Below, piece by piece: positions 10,496 through 20,762 of a DNA stretch of 33,181 nucleotides. The translations under genes and the position numbers were made by a program. Source of the DNA: Fragilaria crotonensis (lineage: Eukaryota > Bacillariophyta > Fragilariophyceae > Fragilariales > Fragilariaceae); contig JAKSYS010000685.1 of NCBI GenBank assembly GCA_022925895.1, forward strand, positions 1 through 33,181. The letters are read 5' to 3'. How positions within the stretch are numbered: position 1 is the first letter of the stretch; every line of letters starts with the position of its first letter. A model generated the notes under the pieces. It was given only the letters and a program-made list of their open reading frames with translations, was not told the origin of the DNA and searched no databases.

Positions 10496-10966
10496 TGTTG
10501 AGATGTTCCAGATCTCTGCAACAGTACTTACACTTCCGGTGCGCAGTACCACGGTAAATCTACCAGCTAGTAGTTTGACAACACTATAAACCCTTGTTTG
10601 TTTTCCCTTCTGCAATGTTGTGACTACTTTAGATTACTCCTATCAATCCTCCCAGACCTCTTGGTCTTACCAAATTGATCTTGCTTCTTGGAAGTAACCT
10701 TCTTAGCCTTGTTCTTCACTTCAATCCATGCATTTTCATTAATTATATTTCTCGCACCGTTGATTCCTTTCGTTTCGATCGTACCAATTAATCTTGCATG
10801 TTGGACCTCATCCGTAGGAATTCGTATTCCATTTACGAATCCCGAATAAATATTCTTGAACGAATCTTCCAGATTTCGCACGACTGTCGGTCGTGCGTAC
10901 TGCACTGTCATAGCAGTCCCGTTTCCACTGCTACTGTCGCTTGTCAGTAAACGCTTATCCTCGACA
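10496..10966 (-). repeat. 5' LTR (471 bp)
   Basis: Matches the left LTR at 470 of 471 positions by direct reading. It carries the same open frame (10624 upward) and the same hairpin at 10877-10897. As the 5' LTR it should hold the element's promoter, but no core promoter could be assigned with confidence. Confidence 0.95.
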
Positions 10967-10972
10967 CATGTC
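10967..10972. repeat. Target-site duplication, right copy (CATGTC)
   Basis: Matches 4859-4864 exactly and abuts the right LTR. Confidence 0.85.
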
Positions 10973-11106
10973 AGGGATATATAGCACAATCGACAATAAC
11001 ACTAGAGGCTCGGCGCTGTCATGTCATCCCGAGCCATGGCGTATGGTTTCAATGCGTGAGAAGCATATCCATACACTCCTTCTCGTGTTGACGCTTGTTC
11101 TGTCCC

Positions 11107-12142
11107 CTATCTAGTGTCCAAAGCGCCCTTCTTCATTGCGAACACCTTCGGATCCCACATGGGCTGTCGACAATCGGGACAAGAATCATGACCTGGTTCC
11201 TTCAACCAACTCAGAAGACATTCACGATGATGCAAATGAGAGCATGGACCCATCACAATCTCTTTTCCATCGTCGCTTTTCGATTCTGTCAGAGAATTAA
11301 ATGATTTGTCAATCCTTTGAAAAACATGTTGATCGTGACACCGTCAATTGTGTGCGTGCCTTTCTACGTACCTAGTTCTTCCAAACATATCGAACACATC
11401 TTCACCCCATCGGCCTCTATATCATCCGACCTGCTTTCGTTGGACTCTAAGTCCTCAACTCCGCTCATCGGCGTTGGTGCACGTCCCTGCTGTTCGCCAC
11501 GGTTGCTGAGTGAGACTCGCGCGGTTGGGAAGATGAACGATTCAAGAAACAGGGGACACATGATCTACCCACCTTTTCTCCTTCGGATGGAGGGAACATA
11601 ACTTCCAACGCGCACTCGCGTTGTTTCCGAGCGTCGTCGGAATCGGATTCATGTCCTTGCGAGTGGACGGCGCTGTGATGAAGGCATCGCTTTCGACACA
11701 GGATGAACATGAGAATGACAAAACCGGGAAATACAATGTTAACGAGTAGTGTCGTAAGGGTATCAATGATTTCGCCTTGGATGGTTTCTGCATCAGTAGA
11801 TTGCAGAAATCGACTTGTAACAATTGTCTCAGCTTCACATGTGCACGTGCTCCTGATACGTTCGGTATTTGTCCCTTTGGTATAGAAGAGACATGAAGCA
11901 TTATCATTCATTGCTTGTTCCAAAAATTGGCATGATACTCTTCCACCATTGTCAAGCTCTACAATCTCGTCGCGGAGACGACTGACTCGAAATCCATCCA
12001 TGCATACTTTGCAAGACGAAAGGGATGCTGATCCAGAAACATTAGACGCTCTGGATGTAAACGGCGGATCAACATTTCTCATTGATGCGGCGTATGCAGA
12101 TGAGCAGGACAATAAGGAATAAATTAAGGCAATGAGATTCAT
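11107..12142 (-). CDS. Membrane RING-H2 protein, copy B
   Basis: Tandem paralogue of the gene at 3084-4148. Exons read 12142-11573, 11486-11372 and 11285-11107, giving 287 residues. The ATG at 12142 is chosen over one at 12169 because it aligns with copy A and opens a clean signal peptide. Layout: signal peptide (1-19), Cys-rich lumenal region with CKVCMDGF, CLFYTKGT and STCTCE, TM helix about 126-149, cytosolic SDDARKQREC...MFPPSE motif, then RING-H2 with CSICLEEL in exon 2 and CSHLHHREC / CPDC in exon 3. Introns are 86 bp each, with donors GTGGGT and GTACGT. It ends about nine residues earlier than copy A. Ubiquitin ligase activity is inferred from the RING. The retrotransposon lies just downstream. 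Confidence 0.8.
11150..11292 (-). repeat. 143-bp block nearly identical to 3151-3293
   Basis: Exon 3 and the adjacent acceptor of RING copy B. Two differences from copy A in 143 bases. Confidence 0.9.
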
Positions 12143-12875
12143 GGTAGGAAACGATGAGTTTTTATTCAAAAAATGGAATCGTGTGAGGTGGGAAGAAAGA
12201 TTTGTAGGTGCGACAGGCGTGTTCGCGTTTAAAAGCGAAGGCGGCCAACGTGAGGAGTGTCAACATGGAGCAAATGGTTATCATAGACCAGTCATGTCCG
12301 GAACGTACCGAACACCTGTCATGTATGATATCAGGAATGCGGCATGCATGAAGGATTGGAACAGTATCGGCAAAATTTGACATTTCTCTCATCACAGTGT
12401 CATTTACTCGACACAGATCACAGAACATCACTCTCACTCACCTCTTCAACGCACCCAGAAACAGCAGATCTTGTCCTTCTCTGTTTTTCGCCGGCTATAC
12501 ACAAATAAATCTTCGTGTTCGTAGGTCTAGTCTGTGAGTTCAACTTTCGTTCCCAAAGTTTGAAGTTATTCTCGAAGCACTTCTTGATGGAAGGGTCCGT
12601 CCTCATCGAATGTTGATTAGTGACTTGGACTGCAGTACGATCCTAGGTGGTAGCGATTCATTCAACAGCTTGAAAGATTTCCCAGTAAAGTCTTAACTCT
12701 CTAACCTACCACTACAACTAGTAGATCTGTGTTTTGCACGTTAGTCATCAATATGCTTCGTGGCCCGTCATATTCCTTCATGGTGCCCTGACTAGTCAAC
12801 TTTGAAATTCCAGTACAATGTATGGCATATACTCCATGACATGTTTCAGGCAAAGGCAAAGCAGAGGAGGCTTGC
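12143..12875. other. Spacer between copine 3' end and RING copy B promoter
   Basis: About 730 bp without a recognisable gene. Short open frames on both strands here lack family features. The right part is the copine 3' flank and the left part the RING copy B upstream region. Confidence 0.5.
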
Positions 12876-15033
12876 TCAACCCAAGAAGTACATAGTGCGC
12901 TCGTCGTCATCAGCACGTTTGACTTGTACTGCGTCTCTGTCAACGGCAACTGCCTGCCCTGGCATGATGCCTCGCTCGTAGAAATAATCAACAAGTTGAT
13001 CCGGGATTTCATCCAAGACGGCTTCAGTCAGTAAATTAGGGTTTCGATGGTAGTCATTGAAAAGAACAAACTTGGTTATGTCGCGACCGCCCACATCTGT
13101 GTCGTGCTCGTCTAAGAATTCCATACTTCCGAACTCAGAGTCGCCTATACCCACAATAACAACAGAAATTGGCGAGTCGCTTGCCTTAGCAAGCGCCCTC
13201 TGCGTTTCCTTCACATTCTCTATGTTTCCAGCTGTCAGGATAAGCAGAATAGTGTACGACAGCTCACGATCCTCTTTCGCCGTCTCCTGAAATGACAGTG
13301 GTCAAAAAATGCACTGGCATGTCGAACTTAAACATTGTAACATGATGCTATGCAGACAACGTACCAAATGCAATTGCGCAGATTGTGCTGCGGTTCGGAT
13401 CACCTCAGTAAAATCCGTTGGAAAGCTCATGTGCAAAGGATGCTTAAAAGCTCCACGGTACGCATCCAAGATGCCTTGGACACCCTCCACCTGCTTTGTC
13501 GCCACATTGGAAGCAATGTTGAACCTTACTAGATGAACCTGTTCTTGCGCCGAAACCCCATGTTGGGACCTTACCATCACTATCGTACTTTGCGAGAATC
13601 GAACCAACAGCCTTAATTGCTACCTCGTAGTCGTTCAACTTGTTTGCAGACGGAGGGGATACATAGTGTAATGTACCTTTCTGGCGTGGGTTACCTGGCA
13701 TTCACATTAGTCGTCGTTTCAAGAAGAGGCATGAATCTGTCACCATGGAGTGGCACTCACCGTTAGATGCCGTGAAGTCGATCGCTACGGAGAGATTGAT
13801 CTGACACCCTCCCGTCAGATAATCGAGAAACTCGGGATGAGGTGCTCGTCCGCGTATTATCCTTCCCGGTCCAGCAGCTTGAGCTTGACCTCCTTCCACC
13901 GAGGCTTGAAGCACTAGGATGTTGCCGACATCCTCATTGTCTCTGCGCAACGTAAATGCCACCTCCATGTCGAAATCGCCTCCCTCGTTCTTGCAATCAA
14001 TTAAGCGCTGCATTGTAGTCTCAACCTCCCCCATAATAAGATGTTTTCCAAACCTAGAGCGATAATCCTTCACCACAATTTTTACTGGTCGGTTCAAATC
14101 ACCGTGACACACTGCCTCTAGCTGCAACGTTGTCGCCTCCCACTTTGGATTAAGGTGTCCCTTGACAACATTCGATCGGTACACACTCCGCCTGTGCAGA
14201 AGTGGTTAGGGTTGACACACGTTATTGTAAGAAGCCACGCACAGAAAATATCTTCTTACCAGGTAATGCCATTGGGGGTATCAACTATTCGATGCAACTC
14301 AAAAAAGGGGCTGCTTCTGAGGCCCATGGTGCGAAGGTTTGTGAACCCGAGTCCTTGTAACTGAAAATGCATGACACCAGATGCACCAGCATCTGACGGG
14401 CTGCGTTCAACAAACGCATAGAGCGCACCACCAGTCTGCAACGATTTCGATGCCACATTGCCTCTCGAACCAAGTATTTGTCCCACGTCGAACAGGGCAG
14501 TTCCCATTATCTTGTGCGGCAGCGTTCCAGCTCGTAACAGGTCCCGAGCCCCCTTTATATTTGCTGATGTAATCAATCGACCTGTTTCACTGGATTCCAA
14601 CGCTAGGCCTTTTTCTGATTGACCCACGCTCTTGGCGTCAAAATCAAAGACTCCAACCTCTATATAAAGAGGGACTCCAAACTTATACCCATCCAAGAAA
14701 ATGACGGTTGTCCATTGAGGATTTAAGCTGTTGTAAACTCTAAAGAGAAGCGAAGAAGAGCGTGAGAGAGTGACGACAACATATTGGGACGTAAAGATTG
14801 CGGTGGGTTGCGAGTTGCGATGGGTTGTTCAGGACCATCGAGAAGGGCATGATACGTCAGGATTCATGATAATTGACGTACACTTCGGTTTGTCCAACAA
14901 TTACTGGAGGGTTGTCCACAGCACCTCCTCGGACAGTCACAATCGCGAAGGGGTCCGACTTATTGAACACGCCTGCGAGGTTCTTGAGACCCTTGGCGTT
15001 CAACGAGAGCTGCAAACGTTGGTTCGACAACAT
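12876..15033 (-). CDS. CPNE: Copine (two C2 domains plus copine/vWA domain)
   Basis: Calcium-dependent phospholipid-binding protein of the copine family, a cytosolic protein recruited to membranes by Ca2+. Five exons: 15033-14882, 14739-14260, 14191-13761, 13694-13365 and 13286-12876, about 600 residues. C2A starts at LQLSLNAKGLKNL with NKSDPF and NPQW. C2B includes LHRIVDTPNG and HLNPKWEA. The vWA/copine domain has the MIDAS-type DFTASNGNPR across exons 3-4, WGFGAR, then VEGVQGILDAY and ISVVIVGIGDSEF. All junction phases agree. In exon 4 the frame before 13492 (ending HCFQCGDKA) and after 13490 (VEGVQG) differ by one base, and no intron fits. Removing one G makes the total length divisible by three, so this is either a consensus error or a real inactivating indel. 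The start at 15033 matches where copine C2A domains begin. Confidence 0.85.
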
Positions 15034-15233
15034 CTCTTTTGATCAATTTGTGTGAGTCTGTGAGTGCGAGTTCGTGGACTACGCCCTACACGTACGACCT
15101 CCAAACGGGTTGCAAGTGTACCTCCGGTGCATGATAAAAAAGAAAAGAGAATTGCTGTACGTGCGAGTACATGTTGTACGTGACAGAAATTAGCGTCATC
15201 CTTTTTTCGCCGCATAGCACTTTCTCAGAATAA

Positions 15234-15284
15234 GGTACCGTAGAACCTGGTACAAGTACTTGTGTACTGTGTACTACCGGTATG
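15234..15284. repeat. GTAC cluster upstream of the copine gene
   Basis: Five GTAC tetramers in about 50 bases (GGTACC, GGTACAAGTACTTGTGTAC). It sits about 200 bp upstream of the copine ATG. Confidence 0.5.
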
Positions 15285-15697
15285 CCTCAAAGCACTTAGT
15301 CGTTCGCTGTTACTGTTGCATGAAGACCTGGTTATGATGAAACACATCATGCTAACTCAATCAAAAGCACAGTAGTATCTGATTCATAACATATAAAACT
15401 ACCGCAGTCTCCACTCGACAGAGCTCGCTTAGCATCGTCGAACTTGAGTTATGACTTGAGTCCCCCCTCGCTACTGTTAGCGTCGTTGAGCCAGGACACG
15501 AAACATCAGACATCAGGTCCTTTCCGGCTGCCGGACGTTGCCGACACACCAACAGGTATTACATCATTGCTGCAGTCAGAATTCCATCATTCCTCCTCAT
15601 TGCCTCCAGGATGCTATGGAGTCAGGCATCAAAATACTCCATTTGACTAGCCAAGTAACGGTATGGCAGGCAGGCAGTTTGTGATCAAACAAACTCT

Positions 15698-15725
15698 CCA
15701 ACCAAAAGTCGATCGAGAAGTTGAG
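15698..15725 (+). repeat. 28-bp direct repeat, copy 1
   Basis: Begins CCAACCAAAAGTCGATCGAG and matches 16169-16196 with one mismatch. The spacing is 471 bp. Confidence 0.8.
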
Positions 15726-16168
15726 ATTCCCAACATCGCGCCAGGCACAACACCTTCCCCAAGTGTTCAATAGCTAGCTGAAATTCCATTGAGTGCGCCT
15801 TCAATGATTCCATCATGGACCCGCCAGTCGGGAATTCAAGCCGGCTCTCAGTCTCATATTGTTGGTGGTGGATCAGTCGGATGTGCAATCAGTATTGCCG
15901 TCAAACATTCCATGTAACACACCCAGTGATGTTTCCTCCTACATTCCATCCCTACTCCAACTCTTTCCTGACGCAATGCCATCGTCGTCAACAGTGGTCC
16001 CACCTGAATTAAGATCAAGTACGCCATCTGACATTCCATCAGAAGTTCCATCGGGTCCACAGGTAATTTCTCGATTATTGTCGTCGTAATCAGGAATGCC
16101 CTCAAGCCTACCATCAAGCATTCTATCTGACCAGCCAAATGATGTTCCATTAAAATTCCAATGGTGGT

Positions 16169-16196
16169 CCAACCAAAAGTCAATCGAGAAGTTGAG
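16169..16196 (+). repeat. 28-bp direct repeat, copy 2
   Basis: Begins CCAACCAAAAGTCAATCGAG; one difference from 15698-15725. Both copies read QPKV(D/N)REVE in the same relative frame. Confidence 0.8.
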
Positions 16197-16250
16197 TCTT
16201 CAAAACCTCCTTCGCAAGTCCTCAAAGTAACCTGCTTGGAATATGAGTCG

Positions 16251-17083
16251 CTATCGCCATCAATTGTGCTGACTTCGGTGATTCATCCCGGTTACACAAT
16301 CACAAATCATAGTCGTCCATGTGGATTGATCTCGTCACTCTCTCTAGAATGGGTGATGACTTGTTGTCCCCGAAGGATGCAAGTTGGGTCAAAAGTACGA
16401 TAGTTGCTTGTTGTCGATGCTTCTGTATTGTCATTGCTAAGCTGGACGTACCATACCAGGACGTACGTGACACACGTGCGTACACGTCTTTATTTGAGTG
16501 CCTTTCTGTGCATGACCTTGTCAGGGTGGAGTGGATTTAAAACTCCTGTAGAGACATACTACGTTTGTACGACGTGATCCAAAGGTTTTGGTTCCTGTTC
16601 TTTTTTTATCGGAGGTACACTTGCAACCCGTTTGGAGCTAGTAAGTCTTGTCCGCGACTCAGAATGCTTTTGATGGTACTACCGGTAGTACTATACTGTA
16701 CGTGTAAAAATACCACCACGTACATACTGTATGTAAGCACACATGTTTGACAATAGAGACAATAGACTCGTTTTGAATCCAGAGTATGGATATGGAACCG
16801 AAAGCTGTATGCAAGCGATCCTTGCACTCCACCAGAGATCGGCACCAGAAACATATTCCCGCGTTGTGCCTCACTAGGAAGTGGATGGTAAAATTCCATA
16901 CAGGTGCAACATAGCGCTGCCATTCAGTATGAGCAACGCCAAACTCGCATGCGAAAGATTAGGTTATCATGAGTACAATTATGGACGGAAACTCATGGCT
17001 CATGGCAGTACTTCCGTTAACATTCTTCACTCTTCCCAAACATTCTAACACCGCCCAAAACTCTCCTACCATGACAAAATTTC
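16251..17083. other. Spacer, no gene; small GTAC cluster
   Basis: No confident gene. Around 16440-16480 and 16675-16740 there are clusters of GTAC and ACGTAC. It is the 3' flank of the nucleosidase gene. Confidence 0.5.
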
Positions 17084-18177
17084 CTACAAGTCGCTCTTCA
17101 CCCGTCCGCACACATGTTCAATCACTTTGGGAAGTGCTGCTTGAAGACTGTCCGCCGCCTTGTGCAAATTCTCCATAAACTCCTCATGCGTCGGACGATC
17201 TCCATCCACAATATCTGTGACGACCTTGAGTCCCAAATACGGCTTGCCAAATAACCCACAAGACCACGCCACCGCCGCTGCTTCCATATCCTTAACACTC
17301 GCACCGTTCGCAAGCATCATCTCATCATCTTCCAAGGTCTTGTCCAACGAGTTGCCCGTGGTACAGATTCCCGTCTGAAACGAATGCAGCTCCGCCAATT
17401 TTGGGGCTGGAATGCTATCCAGCTTTCCAATTCCATAGGGAACGAAGGGAGGGATCGGGATGCGCCGATCGTGATTCGCCACTGCGGTTGTCAGAAAGAC
17501 GCTTCCAATCTGAGCTCCCATGCGTTCAAAGCCGCCGCACGTGCCGGCATTGACCACCAAATCGATGGAGGAATCCTTCTGGAGGCTCAGAAATGTAACG
17601 AGCGACGCGGGGACTGTACCACAATTGTCCACACCAGTGCCGTGGAGTTCGTCCTTGCCGTTGGTGACGACAATTAGGTTGCAACCCTCGTGCACTCCGG
17701 AGAAGGCCAGGAAAGGAACTTGTGGAGGGAAGAAGTCGTCATTCTGTTCCAATTCCAAGTGTTCGACAAACGGTGCCGCTTCGGCCTCCATGGCGACGAC
17801 AATCAAGACACTTTTTTGATGAAATAATGATGAGAGGTTAGAAATCCAGAATCCAGAGCGCAGTTGGATAATCAGACATACGATCACATCATTTCAATGC
17901 TGTACATAATGTTGTCAACACGCACTGGGTATCTGGGTATCAACTACCGAAGCGTTACTGAACTCATCCATGTACTGTACCTCTGTAGTGTCATGTTTGG
18001 TGGCCGTATCAGGGTCGATGGACCGCCACATCAAGTCAGAGTGATGATTACTTACTTTTGTATGGGCTTCTCCTCGTCCGACATAGTATGAAGACACTCT
18101 GATTCTTGACTGAAAGATACAGCAACGAAAGACGCGAGCAGGAGTAGGAAGTGTCGAAGATAGATCGTCATTATCAT
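17084..18177 (-). CDS. MTN: 5'-methylthioadenosine / S-adenosylhomocysteine nucleosidase
   Basis: Hydrolyses methylthioadenosine (and possibly SAH) to adenine and the thioribose, in methionine salvage and SAM-product clearance. Two exons: 18177-18056 and 17810-17084, with a 245-bp intron (GTAAGT donor, AAAAAAG acceptor), 282 residues. The core matches the plant-type enzyme: VLIVVAMEAEAAPF (catalytic-base Glu), GVDNCGTVPASLVTF, NAGTCGGF, HDRRIPIP, VKDMEAAAVAW (ribose-binding Glu) and VVTDIVDGDRPT (catalytic Asp). The first exon reads MIMTIYLRHFLLLLASFVAV, a secretory-type leader, followed by an in-frame ATG (18084, MSDEEKPIQ) that would give a 251-residue cytosolic form. Which start is used cannot be told from sequence. 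Divergent from the gene at 18529. Confidence 0.88.
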
Positions 18178-18528
18178 TGGAGGCAAGAGGAAGAAAGACG
18201 AAATCGCACTTGTTCTCATACACGTGTTGACGACAGACAGAACCTCATTTAGCGTTATAAAGACGTTGAAACCTCATTCAATTAATGACCGTTACTCGAA
18301 CGTTTCGTGACGGTTTTTGAAACAAAGATTCCGCTTGTGTTCACCGCTTCTCACATTTTGACACCAACATGACATCTTTCGAAGCATGGACACGAGACAC
18401 GATTGCGGTACCTGGTAGCTTTTGCCTCGTGCACTCCAACAAACAAGCCAGCATTTTTTTCACAAAAATTTCCAGTTCGGATCAAGTTTTCGTGTTCCAG
18501 TGACTAATTCGTCGTTCGTTCTACTACC
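18178..18528. other. Divergent promoter region
   Basis: A 351-bp shared upstream region of the nucleosidase and the small plastid protein. It has only one GTAC, unlike most upstream regions here. No core motif could be assigned. Confidence 0.4.
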
Positions 18529-18924
18529 ATGAAGGTGATCGCACTCTTCCTCGTCCTCGCTGTCCATCATGTGGCGGTTCAAGCATTTGTGGTTGCTCCA
18601 CGCGGATGTACAGAAAAGCAATCCACCGCCGTCCTTCGCATGGGTTGGTTCGATAAGGCCTTCCACGGTGGAGGCAGTGCGAATCAAGAGGAATTAGATG
18701 AGATTTACAGGACCCAACAGGCCATTCTTGCCGCTCGAAGGGGGGAAACGAAGGAGCACATGAAGCAAAAGTACAAGGAACCACGCAAGTTTGAAGTGAA
18801 GGCGACCAAGGAAGTCCATGCAGGAGGGGATGAAATGTATGTGCAAGTTGATAAGAAGGCGAGGAAGAAAGCTGCATCGGCTAGCAAGGCTGGTGGAGCC
18901 TTCAAGATGCCCTGGGACAAGTAA
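18529..18924 (+). CDS. Small secretory/plastid-targeted basic protein, unknown
   Basis: A single-exon gene of 131 residues. Residues 1-19 form a signal peptide (MKVIALFLVLAVHHVAVQA) directly followed by FVVAP, the A/F-type cleavage motif of diatom bipartite plastid presequences. A transit-like Ser/Thr/Arg stretch follows, up to MGWFDKAF at about 38-45. The rest is charged: an amphipathic EELDEIYRTQQAILAARRG segment and a Lys/Ala-rich C-terminal tail ending KMPWDK. No catalytic motif or known domain was recognised. Plastid location is inferred from the presequence. Confidence 0.7.
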   Translation: MKVIALFLVLAVHHVAVQAFVVAPRGCTEKQSTAVLRMGWFDKAFHGGGSANQEELDEIYRTQQAILAARRGETKEHMKQKYKEPRKFEVKATKEVHAGGDEMYVQVDKKARKKAASASKAGGAFKMPWDK

Positions 18925-19223
18925 ACTTCGCAATTTATCGACACCCGCTCAGATAAAACACGACGCGCCATTTGTGGAGGATGTTGTAGCAATAGGTAAA
19001 GAAAATGAAATGTAAAAATGCTCTTCACATGGTACAAAGTAGCATTTACGAAACTGAGCTTGAGGCGAGAGCCAATACATACATGCCGCGAATCTCACGA
19101 TGCTCATGCTTTCAATTTCAATTCAATTTTCTCGAAGGTCAACATACCCGATGACCCAATAACGATTACTATTGGTGCCTTGAAAACGAGGAGCGCAAGG
19201 TGTTCCACGTCAATCCAGGCTCA
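18925..19223. other. Convergent spacer, no gene seen
   Basis: This is the 3' spacer between two small genes pointing at each other. Nothing was recognised. Confidence 0.4.
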
Positions 19224-19972
19224 TCAATACCATTGTTCATTAGCTTCGTCTGTGAGTTGCCACTCATCCTCAATCATCACATCCACAATTTCAGGAATTC
19301 GTCCCTTCAAATAGGCCCCCACTCTCGCCAGCACCGTCTTGCGTTCGTGCCAAAATCGACCCTTCAATCGCAAAATGACGGATGGTCCGTCCATATCAAC
19401 GTAGTCGACTCCTCCCGTGATGCCAACACCGCGATTTTCTTCCGTATAGCCAAACATGGTGCCGATTTCTTCTCGACATGCGGCCAGCAAACCCAGCACA
19501 TTTTCTTCGCTTAGTTCCAGGATGCTACCTTTATCATGAGCGTTAAGATGTTGGTATGTATTGCATGCATGTATGTATGTCCATTTGCGTAGAGCATATG
19601 AGTGATGATTGAACATAGGTGATGCATGATGGCAAACACTGATGACAGGCGTTTGAAATCAAGAACAAAATTTGCGCATGACTTACCTTGCGGTACAAAG
19701 ATTGGTTCCGCATCATATTCTATGGTTGGAGTAGGTCTTGCACTTCCAATTTGAGCCTTGAGCTCTTGAGGATCTTCTTCTTTGGCGTACACCGTTCGAT
19801 CAACCCGAATCTCAACGTCGTCATCGTCAAGAGCAGCAAAGTCACCCCAATCGGACGAAAGAAAGAGCTCTTGTAATGAGAATGTGCGTGAGTTGAAGCG
19901 CGGATGTACCACAAAGCCAGTTGCTGTTATGGCGCAGTGGAGAAGGAGGAGGGAGCGGGTGAGCATCATCAT
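19224..19972 (-). CDS. Plastid-targeted protein with a NifU-like fold signature but no CxxC
   Basis: Two exons: 19972-19687 and 19528-19224, with an intron of 158 bp (GTAAGT donor, AAAG acceptor), 196 residues. The N-terminus MMMLTRSLLLLHCAITATGFVVHP is a signal peptide ending in a G/F motif, suggesting plastid import. The mature C-terminal half reads VLGLLAACREEIGTMFGYT, then GGVDYVDMDGPSVILRLKGR and YLKGRIPEIVDVMIED. The GG-x-V-x-x-V-D-x-D-G ... LRLKG ... RIPEI pattern resembles NifU C-terminal Fe-S scaffold domains, but the CxxC that binds iron is replaced by the FWHERKTV region. So an Fe-S scaffold role is doubtful. Assignment to a NifU-related fold is an inference from pattern only. Confidence 0.7.
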
Positions 19973-20762
19973 CGTCTCAGGGAGTCTGCGACATTGATGT
20001 TGATGTCCGTGCTCTACCGGTACTCGTAGGTGCTCTACTTGGATTTATGTATATCTCATCGCATGTGGTACTGTATCGGAATACCATACTGGAGTACTAA
20101 TGCTTGGGTAGGAGTGCCAGTAGACCTACTAACCCTATTTTTTTAGTCCCACACCAGCATTAATACAGTACTGTACTTCTATACTGCAGTATGCAGTACT
20201 ATGTGGAGTACTCTGGAGTACAGTAGTCCAGTACCGGGTCGCAGTAGACCAGAATTTCATTTATGCATGCGTGTTTACGTCGGAGTTGTACTCTTGATTC
20301 CAGAGAGCCATGTTATATCCATACATGATTGAATGATTGTTCGTACATTTCTATAGTGCTTATGGAGTGTGCGAGAGACGCAGTGACGTTGCAGTCGGAG
20401 TCTTGTGTCAGGCGTGTGCTGGTCCTGAAAGGAACGGGCGTTGAAAGAGAGATTTTCCGAGGTCGTTTCTATGGGAATTCCCAAGACTGACCAATAATGT
20501 TCAGGTGAGTATTTCTCCGGGTTCAAGCACATGTTGTTGATGAAAATTCATAGGCTGTCGCCTGCCGTCTCCGCGAGACCGAATTGTTTATTTACGTTCA
20601 ATGCGGCATCGTACCAGATGAGGACACAATTCAATTCGTCGCTCAAGAACACACGATCGTTGCGACTTTCAAGTTGCAACTTGCAACACTCCTCGTCTCA
20701 TCGCTGTGCGTATCAAACATTAAAAATACGACAAGTAACTTGAAACAACAAAGCAACCTTTG
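19973..20762. other. Divergent spacer, GTAC-rich from about 20030 to 20250
   Basis: The upstream regions of two divergent genes. About seven GTAC tetramers lie in 220 bases, including CAGTACTGTACTT and repeated GAGTACT. A minus-strand open frame at 20275-20532 has no family features. Nothing else was recognised. Confidence 0.5.

Larger units (their letters stand above)
4865..10966 (-). mobile_element. Ty1/copia LTR retrotransposon, complete but with broken gag-pol
   Basis: A 6102-bp element read on the minus strand: 5' LTR at 10496-10966, gag, protease, integrase, reverse transcriptase, RNase H, polypurine tract at 5336-5345, and 3' LTR at 4865-5335. The order integrase before reverse transcriptase defines Ty1/copia (Pseudoviridae type). 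It belongs to the general group of diatom copia elements. The LTRs begin TG and end CA, and CATGTC flanks both sides. It sits between two tandem RING genes, about 0.7 kb upstream of copy A and 140 bp downstream of copy B. The polyprotein needs about seven frame changes and contains one in-frame stop (7525-7527), so this copy as sequenced cannot make a full Gag-Pol. Near-identical LTRs indicate a recent insertion. Confidence 0.95.
15698..16250 (+). pseudogene. Decayed Ser-x-Pro-Ser repeat protein gene
   Basis: Fragments of S-x-x-P-S repeats appear in two plus-strand frames: AEIPLSAPSMIPS near 15780-15830, TPSDIPSEVPSG near 16020-16060, and MPSSLPSSILSDQPNDVP near 16096-16152. Such repeats are widespread in diatom secreted or surface proteins (family knowledge). 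In-frame stops (TAG near 15771, TAA at 16087-16089) and frame changes break it. A duplicated QPKV(D/N)REVE segment flanks the repeat region. No start codon or signal peptide was located. It could also be an exon-poor fragment of a larger live gene, but nothing nearby supports that. Confidence 0.45.
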
